Of a DNA stretch of 42,972 nucleotides, positions 31,181 to 39,177 are shown one piece after another. Numbering within the stretch: position 1 is the first letter of the stretch; each line of letters starts with the position of its first letter. This stretch comes from Paenibacillus agaridevorans (lineage in GTDB: Bacteria; Bacillota; Bacilli; Paenibacillales; Paenibacillaceae): NCBI RefSeq assembly GCF_003112455.1, contig NZ_BDQX01000022.1, positions 1 through 42,972 of the forward strand, given 5' to 3'. The notes under the pieces were generated by a model. It did no database searches and was not told where the DNA came from. It was given only the letters and a program-made list of their open reading frames with translations. The position numbers were made by a program, and so were the translations under genes.

Positions 31181-32800
31181 TTATTTCCACTCGCCTTGAA
31201 TACTTGCTGCTTTGACGGCATCATTGATTTCTGTAATGATTTTCGCTCCGCCCATATTCTTCCATTCATATACCATTTGGTCCCAATCCGAGATTGGTTT
31301 TTCGCCTACGATCATTTTTGTCTGGTCATCAAACAACTTCTTATCCAAATCGGTGCTTTTCGCTGCACGCGTTTCGGAGAAAACCTGCGAACCAGGATTC
31401 AAGTAATGTTTTGTTTCCGCATGCATTTTTTCTGCTTTTGCTGTAAGCTCCGAGAGAAGCGGTACTTTATATTGCTTCGAATATCCGTTAGCAGCATCAT
31501 TAGGCGCCCAGGGAATAGCGTCGAAGTATGCAGCCGGAGTTAGACCTTTTTCTTCACTCTCCTTCTTGACTACACCATCTTCGATGGTGTACCCGACGCC
31601 ATAGAGTCCATTAATCCAGTCAAAATCCTTGTTATCCTGTGTCATCTGATCCGCAGCATAGAAATTGCGTCCATAATCCAGCAGCTCGAGAATTCGTTTC
31701 ACCTTCTCCGGATCATCCTTCAATTTCGCGCTGAGCATAACTTGCTTGTAGTAGCCGCTGCTTGAGGAGAAGCCTTGCGAGCCATCCGGTGCAACGAATG
31801 GAGGAATCATTTCCAACTGCACATTAGGATTAGCTTCAATTAAAGAGGACATGTATTCCGAGCTCATCCCGCGTGGAGTAGCAATGAAGATCCCTGCTTT
31901 GCCTGAATAGAATTCTTTGTTTGTATTCGCCCAATTCATAAGAGCAAAGTCCTTTGTGATTGCTCCTGCCTTGTACAAATCAGCAAACCATGCAATTACA
32001 TCCTTACGAGCATCCGAAATTATTCCAGGAATCAGATTGCCTTGAGCATCTTTGTTGTACCAAGCACCTGGGTCCCAATATGCTCCCATCGCCATAGAAG
32101 GATTAATATTCTGAGACATTGCGATACCGTATGTGTCATTTTGTCCGTTTTTGTCAGGATCATTTGTAGTAAAAGCGATCGCGACCTGTTTTAATTCTTC
32201 ATAGTTTGTAGGCATTTGCAGACCAAGGTTATCAAGCCAATCTTTACGAATCATTGGCGTAGAGGTATACGTCAGAGGAAAGTAATGCGGAAGTGCATAA
32301 ATATTCCCGTCAACAGTAAATGTCTTCAATACGTTTTCTGGCACATTTTTGAAGGTTTCATATTGGCTGATGAAATCATTGAGCGGCAAGAAGGCGCCTT
32401 GTTTGGCCCATTTGTAGAAATTAGAGTCAGGTGCTTCCATCGAAATAATGTCTGGAATATTCCCTGATGCGACGACCGCGCTCAACTTCTGCACATAATC
32501 CGATTGCACAACCAGGGTTGGTTTATATTCAATGTTGAATTTTTCATTGATCATTTCCAGCCCTTTTCCGTCCGATGGCGGAATATTACCATAAACAAAT
32601 TTCATTGCTGTAATCGTCATTTTTTTGTTGCTGTCAGTTGCAGGTGGATTTTCGGCAGTCTTGCCCTCATTGCTGTTCGCAACGTTGTTGTCATCCTTCT
32701 TGTTGGTAGTCGAGTTGCCATTTGAAGAACAGCCTGCGGCGGTGAGCACGATTGCAGTGATGAGAACTAGCATAGCCAAGAGTTTCAAATTCGTTTTCAT
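31181..32800 (-). CDS. Sugar ABC importer substrate-binding lipoprotein, LplA-like
   Basis: 539 residues from ATG 32800 with GAGGGG 8 bases upstream. Signal peptide with clear lipobox LTAAGC, then an Asn/Ser/Lys linker and a large family 1 binding fold: INEKFNIEYKPTLVVQSDYV, SGNIPDIISMEAPDSNFYKW, LPLNDFISQYETFKNVPENV, TYEELKQVAIAFTTNDPDKN GQNDTYGI. The ~540-residue size and these blocks are typical of LplA-type proteins paired with LplB/YtcP permeases, which import oligosaccharides. No ATPase is encoded nearby; such systems use a shared MsmX-type ATPase. Confidence 0.9.
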   Translation of the reverse strand: MKTNLKLLAMLVLITAIVLTAAGCSSNGNSTTNKKDDNNVANSNEGKTAENPPATDSNKKMTITAMKFVYGNIPPSDGKGLEMINEKFNIEYKPTLVVQSDYVQKLSAVVASGNIPDIISMEAPDSNFYKWAKQGAFLPLNDFISQYETFKNVPENVLKTFTVDGNIYALPHYFPLTYTSTPMIRKDWLDNLGLQMPTNYEELKQVAIAFTTNDPDKNGQNDTYGIAMSQNINPSMAMGAYWDPGAWYNKDAQGNLIPGIISDARKDVIAWFADLYKAGAITKDFALMNWANTNKEFYSGKAGIFIATPRGMSSEYMSSLIEANPNVQLEMIPPFVAPDGSQGFSSSSGYYKQVMLSAKLKDDPEKVKRILELLDYGRNFYAADQMTQDNKDFDWINGLYGVGYTIEDGVVKKESEEKGLTPAAYFDAIPWAPNDAANGYSKQYKVPLLSELTAKAEKMHAETKHYLNPGSQVFSETRAAKSTDLDKKLFDDQTKMIVGEKPISDWDQMVYEWKNMGGAKIITEINDAVKAASIQGEWK

Positions 32801-32869
32801 TTGGATTACCCCTCTCACTCATTGTACGTTCAATTTGTAGACAACCTTGCTTACTGAACTGCAGGATTG

Positions 32870-33748
32870 TTAACCCTTGACCGAACCTAACATCACTCCT
32901 TTGGCAAAGTGTTTCTGAAGAAACGGATACAGAATAAGAATCGGTACGGTTGCCAGCAGAATCGCTGCCATTTGAACGGTTTCCGCCGGAGGCGGATTCT
33001 CTAATAAAACTTGTGCATCTGCCAAGGATGCACTTGCTTCATTCTGCGTCACAATTTGTCTAAGAAGCACTTGGATCGGCCACTTCTCTGGCGTATTCAA
33101 GTACAAAATTCCGGAGAAATAATTATTCCAATGAATTACCGCATAGAACAAGCTGAAAGCGGCTAGCGCAGGCTTGGACAATGGAAGAATGATTCGCGAG
33201 GCGATCTGAAGATCATTGGCTCCATCAATAATGGCCGCCTCGGTTATTTCTTTCGGAATGCCTAAGAAGAAATGGCGCATTACGATCAAATAGAAGGAAC
33301 TAATGGCCGACGGCAAGATAAGCGCCCATATGGAGTTCAACAAGCCGGTTTCTCTTACCACCATGTAGGTAGGGATCATGCCGGCTGAAAACAGCATCGT
33401 AAATAAGACCAAGAATAACAGCAAACGTTTCGCCCAAATATCTCTAGAGAGTGCGTAGGCTAAGGAAGCGGTCATAGCCAAATTGACTAATGTTCCGACA
33501 ACTGTAATATACACAGTGACACCGATCGATCTTACGAATGCGCGAGATTCAAATATAAATTGATAGGCCTCCACCGTCCAGGTTTTCGGAATGAGGATGA
33601 AATTACTTTGTAGAAATTCCTTATATGTCGAGAAAGAAATCGCGAAGACATATAAAAATGGAATAAGCATAATTAAAGCTGTTAATACAAGCAAAACGAT
33701 ATTGGTCCAGTCAAACAGCTTATCGCGGGTCGAGCTGTATTTGATCAT
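32870..33748 (-). CDS. Sugar ABC importer permease, YtcP/LplC-like
   Basis: 292 residues; AAGGAGG 7 bases before the ATG. Six TM segments (IVLLVLTALIMLIPFLYVFA first). The EAA loop EAAIIDGANDLQIASRIILP binds the ATPase. The C-terminus QKHFAKGVMLGSVKG is the characteristic ending of YtcP-type permeases. Second permease of the heterodimer, 47 bases after the lplB-like stop. Confidence 0.92.
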   Translation of the reverse strand: MIKYSSTRDKLFDWTNIVLLVLTALIMLIPFLYVFAISFSTYKEFLQSNFILIPKTWTVEAYQFIFESRAFVRSIGVTVYITVVGTLVNLAMTASLAYALSRDIWAKRLLLFLVLFTMLFSAGMIPTYMVVRETGLLNSIWALILPSAISSFYLIVMRHFFLGIPKEITEAAIIDGANDLQIASRIILPLSKPALAAFSLFYAVIHWNNYFSGILYLNTPEKWPIQVLLRQIVTQNEASASLADAQVLLENPPPAETVQMAAILLATVPILILYPFLQKHFAKGVMLGSVKG

Positions 33749-33795
33749 TTGGGAACCTCCTTGCAGTGGCTATGAATTTGGAAATGGAGGTCGAA

Positions 33796-34758
33796 CTAAT
33801 ACACCCCCTCCTCGCCAAACCGCTTCGCAAGCGAATTTGCTGATAATACAAGAATGAGCCCCACAGCACCTTTAAATAAACCAACTGCCGTTGCAAAACT
33901 GTAATCAGATGATTCAATTCCTTTCGTGAAAACATAAGTGTCCAGTACTTCACCCGTTTCTCTGTTAAACGGATTAAGCATAAGGAAAATCTGCTCGAAT
34001 CCTGAATCAAGAACACTGCCGAGTCTTAGAATAAGCATAATCACAATCGTACTCCTGATTGCTGGCAGCACAACATGCCAGATTTGTTGAAATCGGCCTG
34101 CGCCATCAATGGTAGCGGATTCATGCAGCTCTGGATTGACAGCAGCAAGAGAGGCAAGAAAGATGATGGTTCCCCAGCCCGCTTCCTTCCAAATGACTTG
34201 GGCAACCACCATAGGCTTGAAGAAGCTCGGATCCGTTAGAAAAGGTACGGCATCCAGGCCTAACCAGCCTGTGAGAACACCGTTTATGATGCCTTCTCCA
34301 CGAAAGAATATGAAACATATGCCTACAACGACTACCCATGATAGAAAGTGCGGCAAGTAAATAATAGATTGGATCATTCGCTTTACAAAGTCATTGCGCA
34401 GCTCATTAAGCATGACAGCGAGCAAGATCGGAATGGGAAAAGCAAATAAGATTTGTAGAAAAGAAATGAGCAGCGTGTTCCAAAGCACACGATACACTTC
34501 TGGATTATCGATAATTCGTCTGAAATTATCCCAGCCTGTCCACTCGCTGCCCGATATCCCTAAAAACGGATTGAAATCAAGAAAAGCAAGGGAAAGCCCG
34601 AACATAGGCACATATTTGAATACGATATAGAATAAGATTCCTGGAAAAGCAATCAAGAACAAATAACGATCCTTCCACCATCTTCTGCGGGTCCTGTTCC
34701 ACCATGTTATTCGCTCCATACTAGCTTGACCCGAATAAACATTCGTTCGTGATTCCAT
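33796..34758 (-). CDS. Sugar ABC importer permease, LplB/YteP-like
   Basis: 320 residues; GGGAGG 9 bases before the ATG. Basic N-terminus (RTRRRWWKDRYLFLIAFPGI), TM1, YVPMFGLSLAFLDFNPFLGI SGSEWTGWDNF typical of the LplB group, EAA-type loop SATIDGAGRFQQIWHVVLPA, and the C-terminal block GLFKGAVGLILVLSANSLAK. First gene after a terminator, so it probably heads the importer-deacetylase-aminotransferase operon. Confidence 0.92.
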   Translation of the reverse strand: MESRTNVYSGQASMERITWWNRTRRRWWKDRYLFLIAFPGILFYIVFKYVPMFGLSLAFLDFNPFLGISGSEWTGWDNFRRIIDNPEVYRVLWNTLLISFLQILFAFPIPILLAVMLNELRNDFVKRMIQSIIYLPHFLSWVVVVGICFIFFRGEGIINGVLTGWLGLDAVPFLTDPSFFKPMVVAQVIWKEAGWGTIIFLASLAAVNPELHESATIDGAGRFQQIWHVVLPAIRSTIVIMLILRLGSVLDSGFEQIFLMLNPFNRETGEVLDTYVFTKGIESSDYSFATAVGLFKGAVGLILVLSANSLAKRFGEEGVY

Positions 34759-34830
34759 CGCTAATAACCTCCCTTCTGAACGGTTTGCATAAAGTGTTTC
34801 CTTGTGATGATCAAACTATCTCATCTTGAC

Positions 34831-34847
34831 TTATTGTCACGCAATAA
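34831..34847. promoter_or_regulatory. Candidate regulator site upstream of the sugar importer operon
   Basis: TTATTG-TCACG-CAATAA is a perfect 6-5-6 inverted repeat about 75 bases upstream of the lplB-like start. The AraC sensor gene lies directly upstream. No strong -10/-35 pair is obvious nearby, as expected for an activator-dependent promoter. Confidence 0.35.
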
Positions 34848-34899
34848 TCAGTTTACGGTCCCTATAGAGACAAGAAATGACGAATGCGGTTCAAGAAAA

Positions 34900-34935
34900 G
34901 ATAAATGCCTCCTGACATACCAGGAGGCATTTATC
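34900..34935 (-). terminator. Rho-independent terminator of the AraC sensor gene
   Basis: A 15-bp perfect stem (GATAAATGCCTCCTG / CAGGAGGCATTTATC), 6-base loop, five bases after the stop codon. On the minus strand it is followed by TTTTCTTG. It separates the regulator from the importer operon. Confidence 0.88.
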
Positions 34936-34940
34936 TTTGC

Positions 34941-37241
34941 TCAACTTCGGAAACGGTTACGGTATTGACCTGGTGGCATCTGGGCGTATTGTTTAAAGGT
35001 TCTTGCGAAGTTTTGAACATTGGTATATCGGATGCGATCTGCAATTTCCTTAATAGGCACATCAGTCTGCGCCAGCCACTTCATTGCAAGCTTCATACGG
35101 CATTCAATTACATATTCAACGAAATTTTGTCCAGTTATATCTTTGAATACCTTGCTTAGATGCGATGTGGAAACTTCAATTTCATCGGCGACGAGTTGGA
35201 GCGAAATATCGGATTCCAAATGATCTCGTACATATAAGATGGCCTGATGAACCAATGTCGTTTGTCTGCCTGGAGACTGAAGGCGGTTAATCACCTCTGG
35301 GAACAGCTGACAGTCGAACCACTTGACGATCTCTTCAATTGAAGTCATTTCATGAAGTTCTCGATAGGGATCTCTCTCAAACTCTTTCACCGTATCATGG
35401 CCCAAGCTTTGCATGAGAAATTCCAATTCTCCAAGGAGATGCGAGAACAAGCCGCGAACGGTATTTGAATCTCTTACATTATTAACAACGGTATCTGCGA
35501 GCTCCGCTAGCTGCGTTCGAGCTGCCTGCAGATCTCCGCCGGAGATACTCTCAATGATCAGCTTCTGCCGCTTGACAATTTCATAACGCGATTGCTTTAA
35601 ATCAGGCGCAATATCTTCAGGAGCGATCATCCTGCCGGTTCCCAGCATCAGACGATAGCTGAGCAACCCCTCAGCTTCCTTGCCAGCTTTATGAATGCCC
35701 GGATATCCTTTGTGTGCGCTGCTGATTGCCAGCGACACACCAAAGGAGAAGAATTCCGCGACAAATTTCAATATATCGCGTCCAATTCTTCGCAATTGCT
35801 CATCTGTACTTGCTGTTGGATGTTCAAGCCCGATAACGGCCGCAACCTGTCCCTGCATCGGAGCAGCAGTCAATACTTCAAAGTGATTGGCAAACTGTTC
35901 TTCAATCATCTTGCGAAAGGCGAAGTGAAGCAAGGAACGGTCCTTCACATTATAAGTATTCGAGAAATCCGAATAACCATCAATCTCGGCCAAGCAGACG
36001 AAGAACATACTGCTGGAAATAGGGAGCTCAGAGAGCTTGGAATGAGAAAATATCTCTTGTTCTGATAATTCCCCACGCAGCAATCCAAGGAGCAAAGATT
36101 CTTGAAATCTTGGAAACAAGACGCCAATAACCGATTGAAGCTGATCATTTGTCACAACCATATGCTGAATATAGGAATCAATCTCCTTCAGCCCGTCACC
36201 TGTTTGCGCCTTCTCATCCATAGCTCCCCCTGACAGCTTGCTAGTCAACCGCTGAATGGGAATATACAATCGGTTGGAACTGATAAAGACCACAATCAAC
36301 CACAGAACAATCAGTATGCCAATGAAGCCCCATGTCATATTTAGGATGTAGTTGGATTTCTCCTTCAATTCCTTCGACGGCGTAAGCGCGATATAGGTCC
36401 AGTCGTTCAGCGTTGATCGTTGAGCGGATAGATTATACTTCTTATCGCCTAACTCCAGTGTTTCGCCGATGTCGCCGGGATTGTTCCAGAATCGATACAG
36501 CTCAGAGGTTGATGTCAACTTGCTCCCCACCTCCGATTGCTGTTGGCTAGCCACAATGGTTCCATTTCCATTGACGACAAGAAGCTTGCGATGCTTACCC
36601 AGATTTGCCTGTTTGAATATGTCAGTAATGTGGTTCTGATCGAGTCTCACGACCAGTATGCCAGCCGGATGTTCCTCGAACATTGGAACTGGCCGAATGA
36701 GGAGGTATTCTGATTGATTCGGATAGGAATTGGGTGGGATAATCGTCATCGAAATAAAATTCATTGGCGCCAGATTGATGTATCGCGCAGAGGAGAAGTC
36801 ATCCTCGCTGATTAATCCGTCCCAAGTCGTGAACACTTTTTGATAATCTCGGAGCCATAAGGCAATATGGAAGGGAATATCCGAATAATTACGCTGCTTT
36901 TGAATTTTTTCCGCCATCTCCATCGCATTGCCGACACTATCCAGAGACGGTCCTAATTGAACGGCTTTGATGACTAGCTCGTCACTAGCCAAGTGAACAG
37001 CCACTTGATCGAGCCGTTTAACTAACTCATCCACCTGCACCTGTATCTGTGTAAGAATAATTTGATGATTGCGGTTTACTTCCTGTTGAACTGTAGTCGC
37101 AGCTATCCAGGAAGCTGCCCCCCCGAGCAGAAGTACGGGAATAACACTAACGGCAAGCAGATAGAAGAACATTCTGCGCTTGAACGAAGTTTTGCGTATA
37201 AAGTAGAGTCGTGAGAGCAGTCGTGCAAACATGAGCGTCAC
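34941..37241 (-). CDS. Membrane-bound sensor with AraC-type DNA-binding domain
   Basis: 766 residues from a GTG at 37241; ATG 37232 is 12 bases from AAGGAG and equally possible. TM1 about 24-47, an extracytoplasmic Cache-like sensor 48-300 (LDQVAVHLASDELVIKAVQL, AGILVVRLDQNHITDIF, LVVNGNGTIVASQ), TM2 about 301-322, a cytoplasmic region 330-640 including a possible degenerate cyclase-like part (FFVCLAEIDGYSDFS), and a double AraC HTH at 665-764 (ISLQLVADEIEVSTSHLSKV; IKEIADRIRYTNVQNFARTF). This one-component sensor type commonly controls neighbouring LplABC importers in Paenibacillus. Confidence 0.9.
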   Translation of the reverse strand: MTLMFARLLSRLYFIRKTSFKRRMFFYLLAVSVIPVLLLGGAASWIAATTVQQEVNRNHQIILTQIQVQVDELVKRLDQVAVHLASDELVIKAVQLGPSLDSVGNAMEMAEKIQKQRNYSDIPFHIALWLRDYQKVFTTWDGLISEDDFSSARYINLAPMNFISMTIIPPNSYPNQSEYLLIRPVPMFEEHPAGILVVRLDQNHITDIFKQANLGKHRKLLVVNGNGTIVASQQQSEVGSKLTSTSELYRFWNNPGDIGETLELGDKKYNLSAQRSTLNDWTYIALTPSKELKEKSNYILNMTWGFIGILIVLWLIVVFISSNRLYIPIQRLTSKLSGGAMDEKAQTGDGLKEIDSYIQHMVVTNDQLQSVIGVLFPRFQESLLLGLLRGELSEQEIFSHSKLSELPISSSMFFVCLAEIDGYSDFSNTYNVKDRSLLHFAFRKMIEEQFANHFEVLTAAPMQGQVAAVIGLEHPTASTDEQLRRIGRDILKFVAEFFSFGVSLAISSAHKGYPGIHKAGKEAEGLLSYRLMLGTGRMIAPEDIAPDLKQSRYEIVKRQKLIIESISGGDLQAARTQLAELADTVVNNVRDSNTVRGLFSHLLGELEFLMQSLGHDTVKEFERDPYRELHEMTSIEEIVKWFDCQLFPEVINRLQSPGRQTTLVHQAILYVRDHLESDISLQLVADEIEVSTSHLSKVFKDITGQNFVEYVIECRMKLAMKWLAQTDVPIKEIADRIRYTNVQNFARTFKQYAQMPPGQYRNRFRS

Positions 37242-37350
37242 GTTCTCCTTTCTCTATTCTCTATATATTTGCTTATCTATGTATTATAGCTTGCCTCCTT
37301 TGGAAATAGTAGATTGTGCCTTTACAATTGGCTGACACAGGGTCATAAGG

Positions 37351-37386
37351 AAAGATCGCTATAAAAGTGATCTTATACCGATCTTT
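37351..37386 (-). terminator. Weak hairpin downstream of the SLH gene
   Basis: AAAGATCG (37351-37358) pairs with CGATCTTT (37379-37386), with a nested AAGATC dyad, 15 bases after the stop at 37401. No T-run follows on the minus strand, so termination is doubtful. Confidence 0.35.
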
Positions 37387-37400
37387 CACTTACTCAAGCA

Positions 37401-39056
37401 CTATTTCATTAATAAGTTATAGATTGCTTTAGCGGTCTCACTGCGGGCAGCATCCGATTTCGGATCAAATCGGCCATTTCCTTTGCCTTGCATTAAGCCC
37501 AGGGCGATAGCTCTGCTTACATCCTTTTTGGCCCAATTCGATATTTCATCCCGGTCTTTGAAGCTCAGTAATAAGGTTTCATCGGATAATTCCTGTATAG
37601 GATTCTTATATTGATAGGCTCTTAAGAGCAATACAGCCATCTCTTCCCTTGTCATCTTTGCGTTAGGTGCAAAGCGGTTGACAGAAACGCCATTGACTAG
37701 TTTCGCCTTATAGGCGGCAGCAATATCTTTCTCATACCAAACGCCCTCAACTACATCATCGAATGGCAGTGAAATGGATTCGGAATCAAGACCAAGCGTT
37801 CTTACAAGCATTGCGGTGAATTCAGCACGCGTAGTGCTGCCAGTTGGATGGAAAGCCGTTTCTGTCACACCATTCACAATATACTTGGCTGAGAGGATCT
37901 GCAGGGTTCGGAATACCCAATTCGTCTCTGGAACATCATCAAACGATTTCACATATTCCATTACGGTATAAGGACTGAAGTGAAATAATGAAGCAGAAAT
38001 CTCATTTTCAGCTGGATAATATGTACTTCTTATATATCCCCATTTTCGAGTCTGTTCATTGTAATGGTATATGCCTAATAAATCTTTGTCCGTATTTTGA
38101 TTAAGCGAAAAGGAGAGTACAACGGGTACGGGGAACGAAGGCAATTTCTTAACCGTACCATCCTGCAGCACCAAGCTCAGATTGCAATCCATCAAAGGCA
38201 GGACCATCCTGTACTTCTCTGAATGATTAGTTGATGGAACAGGAGGCATGTTCTCTTCTACAGGCTTTAATTGGATTTCAATATACGATTCTTGCTCCCA
38301 ACTAGCTAAGTTCCCAAGCGCTTCCAAAACTTCTTTGGGCAGCGTTAACGTCGCAGAATCCTTCTTAATTCTCACAATATGACCATCAAATCGTGTAGAA
38401 ATATCGACAGGCAAAGCCAATTTCGATTCTCCATCCAGCATCCCGACTTGAATGCCCCCCTGGATGTACTCCCAATCTCGTTTCTCTACTTTGCGAGGTT
38501 GATGGTTGATTGAATGGTTAATCGGACCATTTAAATTCGTATTGCCTGCTGGCGGTGCCATTCCACCACCTATCACAACCTGACTTGCAAGATGGAGTAC
38601 GGCGCTTTCACTGACAGCATGAGAATTTGCGATCTTTGCTTCCACAAGCTTTAATACTGCGGTTCCTTCCGCCTTAATCGTAAAAGTAATCGCAGCCAGT
38701 GAAGCCGAGCCGGTTATGCCGCCACCTTGTCCCATCTTGGTGGAAACCAAAACGAGCTTCCCGCTCGCAATCTCAGCTTGGTTAGATACAAAGCTGAATC
38801 CGCTTATCGCGATCGGACTGAAGGAGTCATATTGCAATACTTCCTTGTTGAATTCAAGTGAAAACTCATAGCCGTAGGCATCCCGAAGTCCATAGGCATC
38901 CAGCGTGTAGGTAATCTTATCTCCCGTTTTCATAGGCCCAGAAGATGCTGTTAATGTAAATTCAGGAGATTCTGCTGCGGAAGTTCTTGAAGGAGCAAAT
39001 GGAAAAATTAAAATGCATATTAACCCAAACTTCATCACAACGGATAGGAAACTCAT
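37401..39056 (-). CDS. Cell-surface anchoring protein: cohesin domain plus three S-layer homology domains
   Basis: 551 residues; AAGGGAG 9 bases before the ATG. Signal peptide 1-27 (FGLICILIFPFAPSRTSAAE). Residues ~30-163 form a cohesin-type domain (VKTGD-like KTGDKITYTLDAYG, FSLEFNKEVLQYDSF, GSASLAAITFTIKAEGTAVL, typical of type I/II cohesin strands). Middle region 190-365 is beta-rich with no recognised family. Three SLH domains follow at about 370-425, 430-480 and 497-551 (FHPTGSTTRAEFTAMLVRTL; RFAPNAKMTREEMAVLLLRA; RFDPKSDAARSETAKAIYNL). SLH binds pyruvylated wall polymer, so this could be a single-cohesin anchoring scaffoldin. The upstream gene encodes a dockerin. Confidence 0.85.
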   Translation of the reverse strand: MSFLSVVMKFGLICILIFPFAPSRTSAAESPEFTLTASSGPMKTGDKITYTLDAYGLRDAYGYEFSLEFNKEVLQYDSFSPIAISGFSFVSNQAEIASGKLVLVSTKMGQGGGITGSASLAAITFTIKAEGTAVLKLVEAKIANSHAVSESAVLHLASQVVIGGGMAPPAGNTNLNGPINHSINHQPRKVEKRDWEYIQGGIQVGMLDGESKLALPVDISTRFDGHIVRIKKDSATLTLPKEVLEALGNLASWEQESYIEIQLKPVEENMPPVPSTNHSEKYRMVLPLMDCNLSLVLQDGTVKKLPSFPVPVVLSFSLNQNTDKDLLGIYHYNEQTRKWGYIRSTYYPAENEISASLFHFSPYTVMEYVKSFDDVPETNWVFRTLQILSAKYIVNGVTETAFHPTGSTTRAEFTAMLVRTLGLDSESISLPFDDVVEGVWYEKDIAAAYKAKLVNGVSVNRFAPNAKMTREEMAVLLLRAYQYKNPIQELSDETLLLSFKDRDEISNWAKKDVSRAIALGLMQGKGNGRFDPKSDAARSETAKAIYNLLMK

Positions 39057-39119
39057 GACGATAAACTCCCTTCAATATCACTCAAGCAAGATGTAACGAA
39101 TCCCGTGAATGGAAAATCA

Positions 39120-39143
39120 GGAGGAATGACATGTCATTCCTCC
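39120..39143. terminator. Intercistronic perfect hairpin between glycosidase and SLH genes
   Basis: A 24-base perfect palindrome built from GGAGGAATGACA and its reverse complement, 35 bases after the glycosidase stop and 64 bases before the SLH gene's ATG. On the minus strand it is followed by TGATTTTCC, a weak T-run. It may be an attenuator or an RNA-stabilising structure. Confidence 0.55.
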
Positions 39144-39177
39144 CTATTTTTCGACTCAAATGATTGCTTGATATGAA

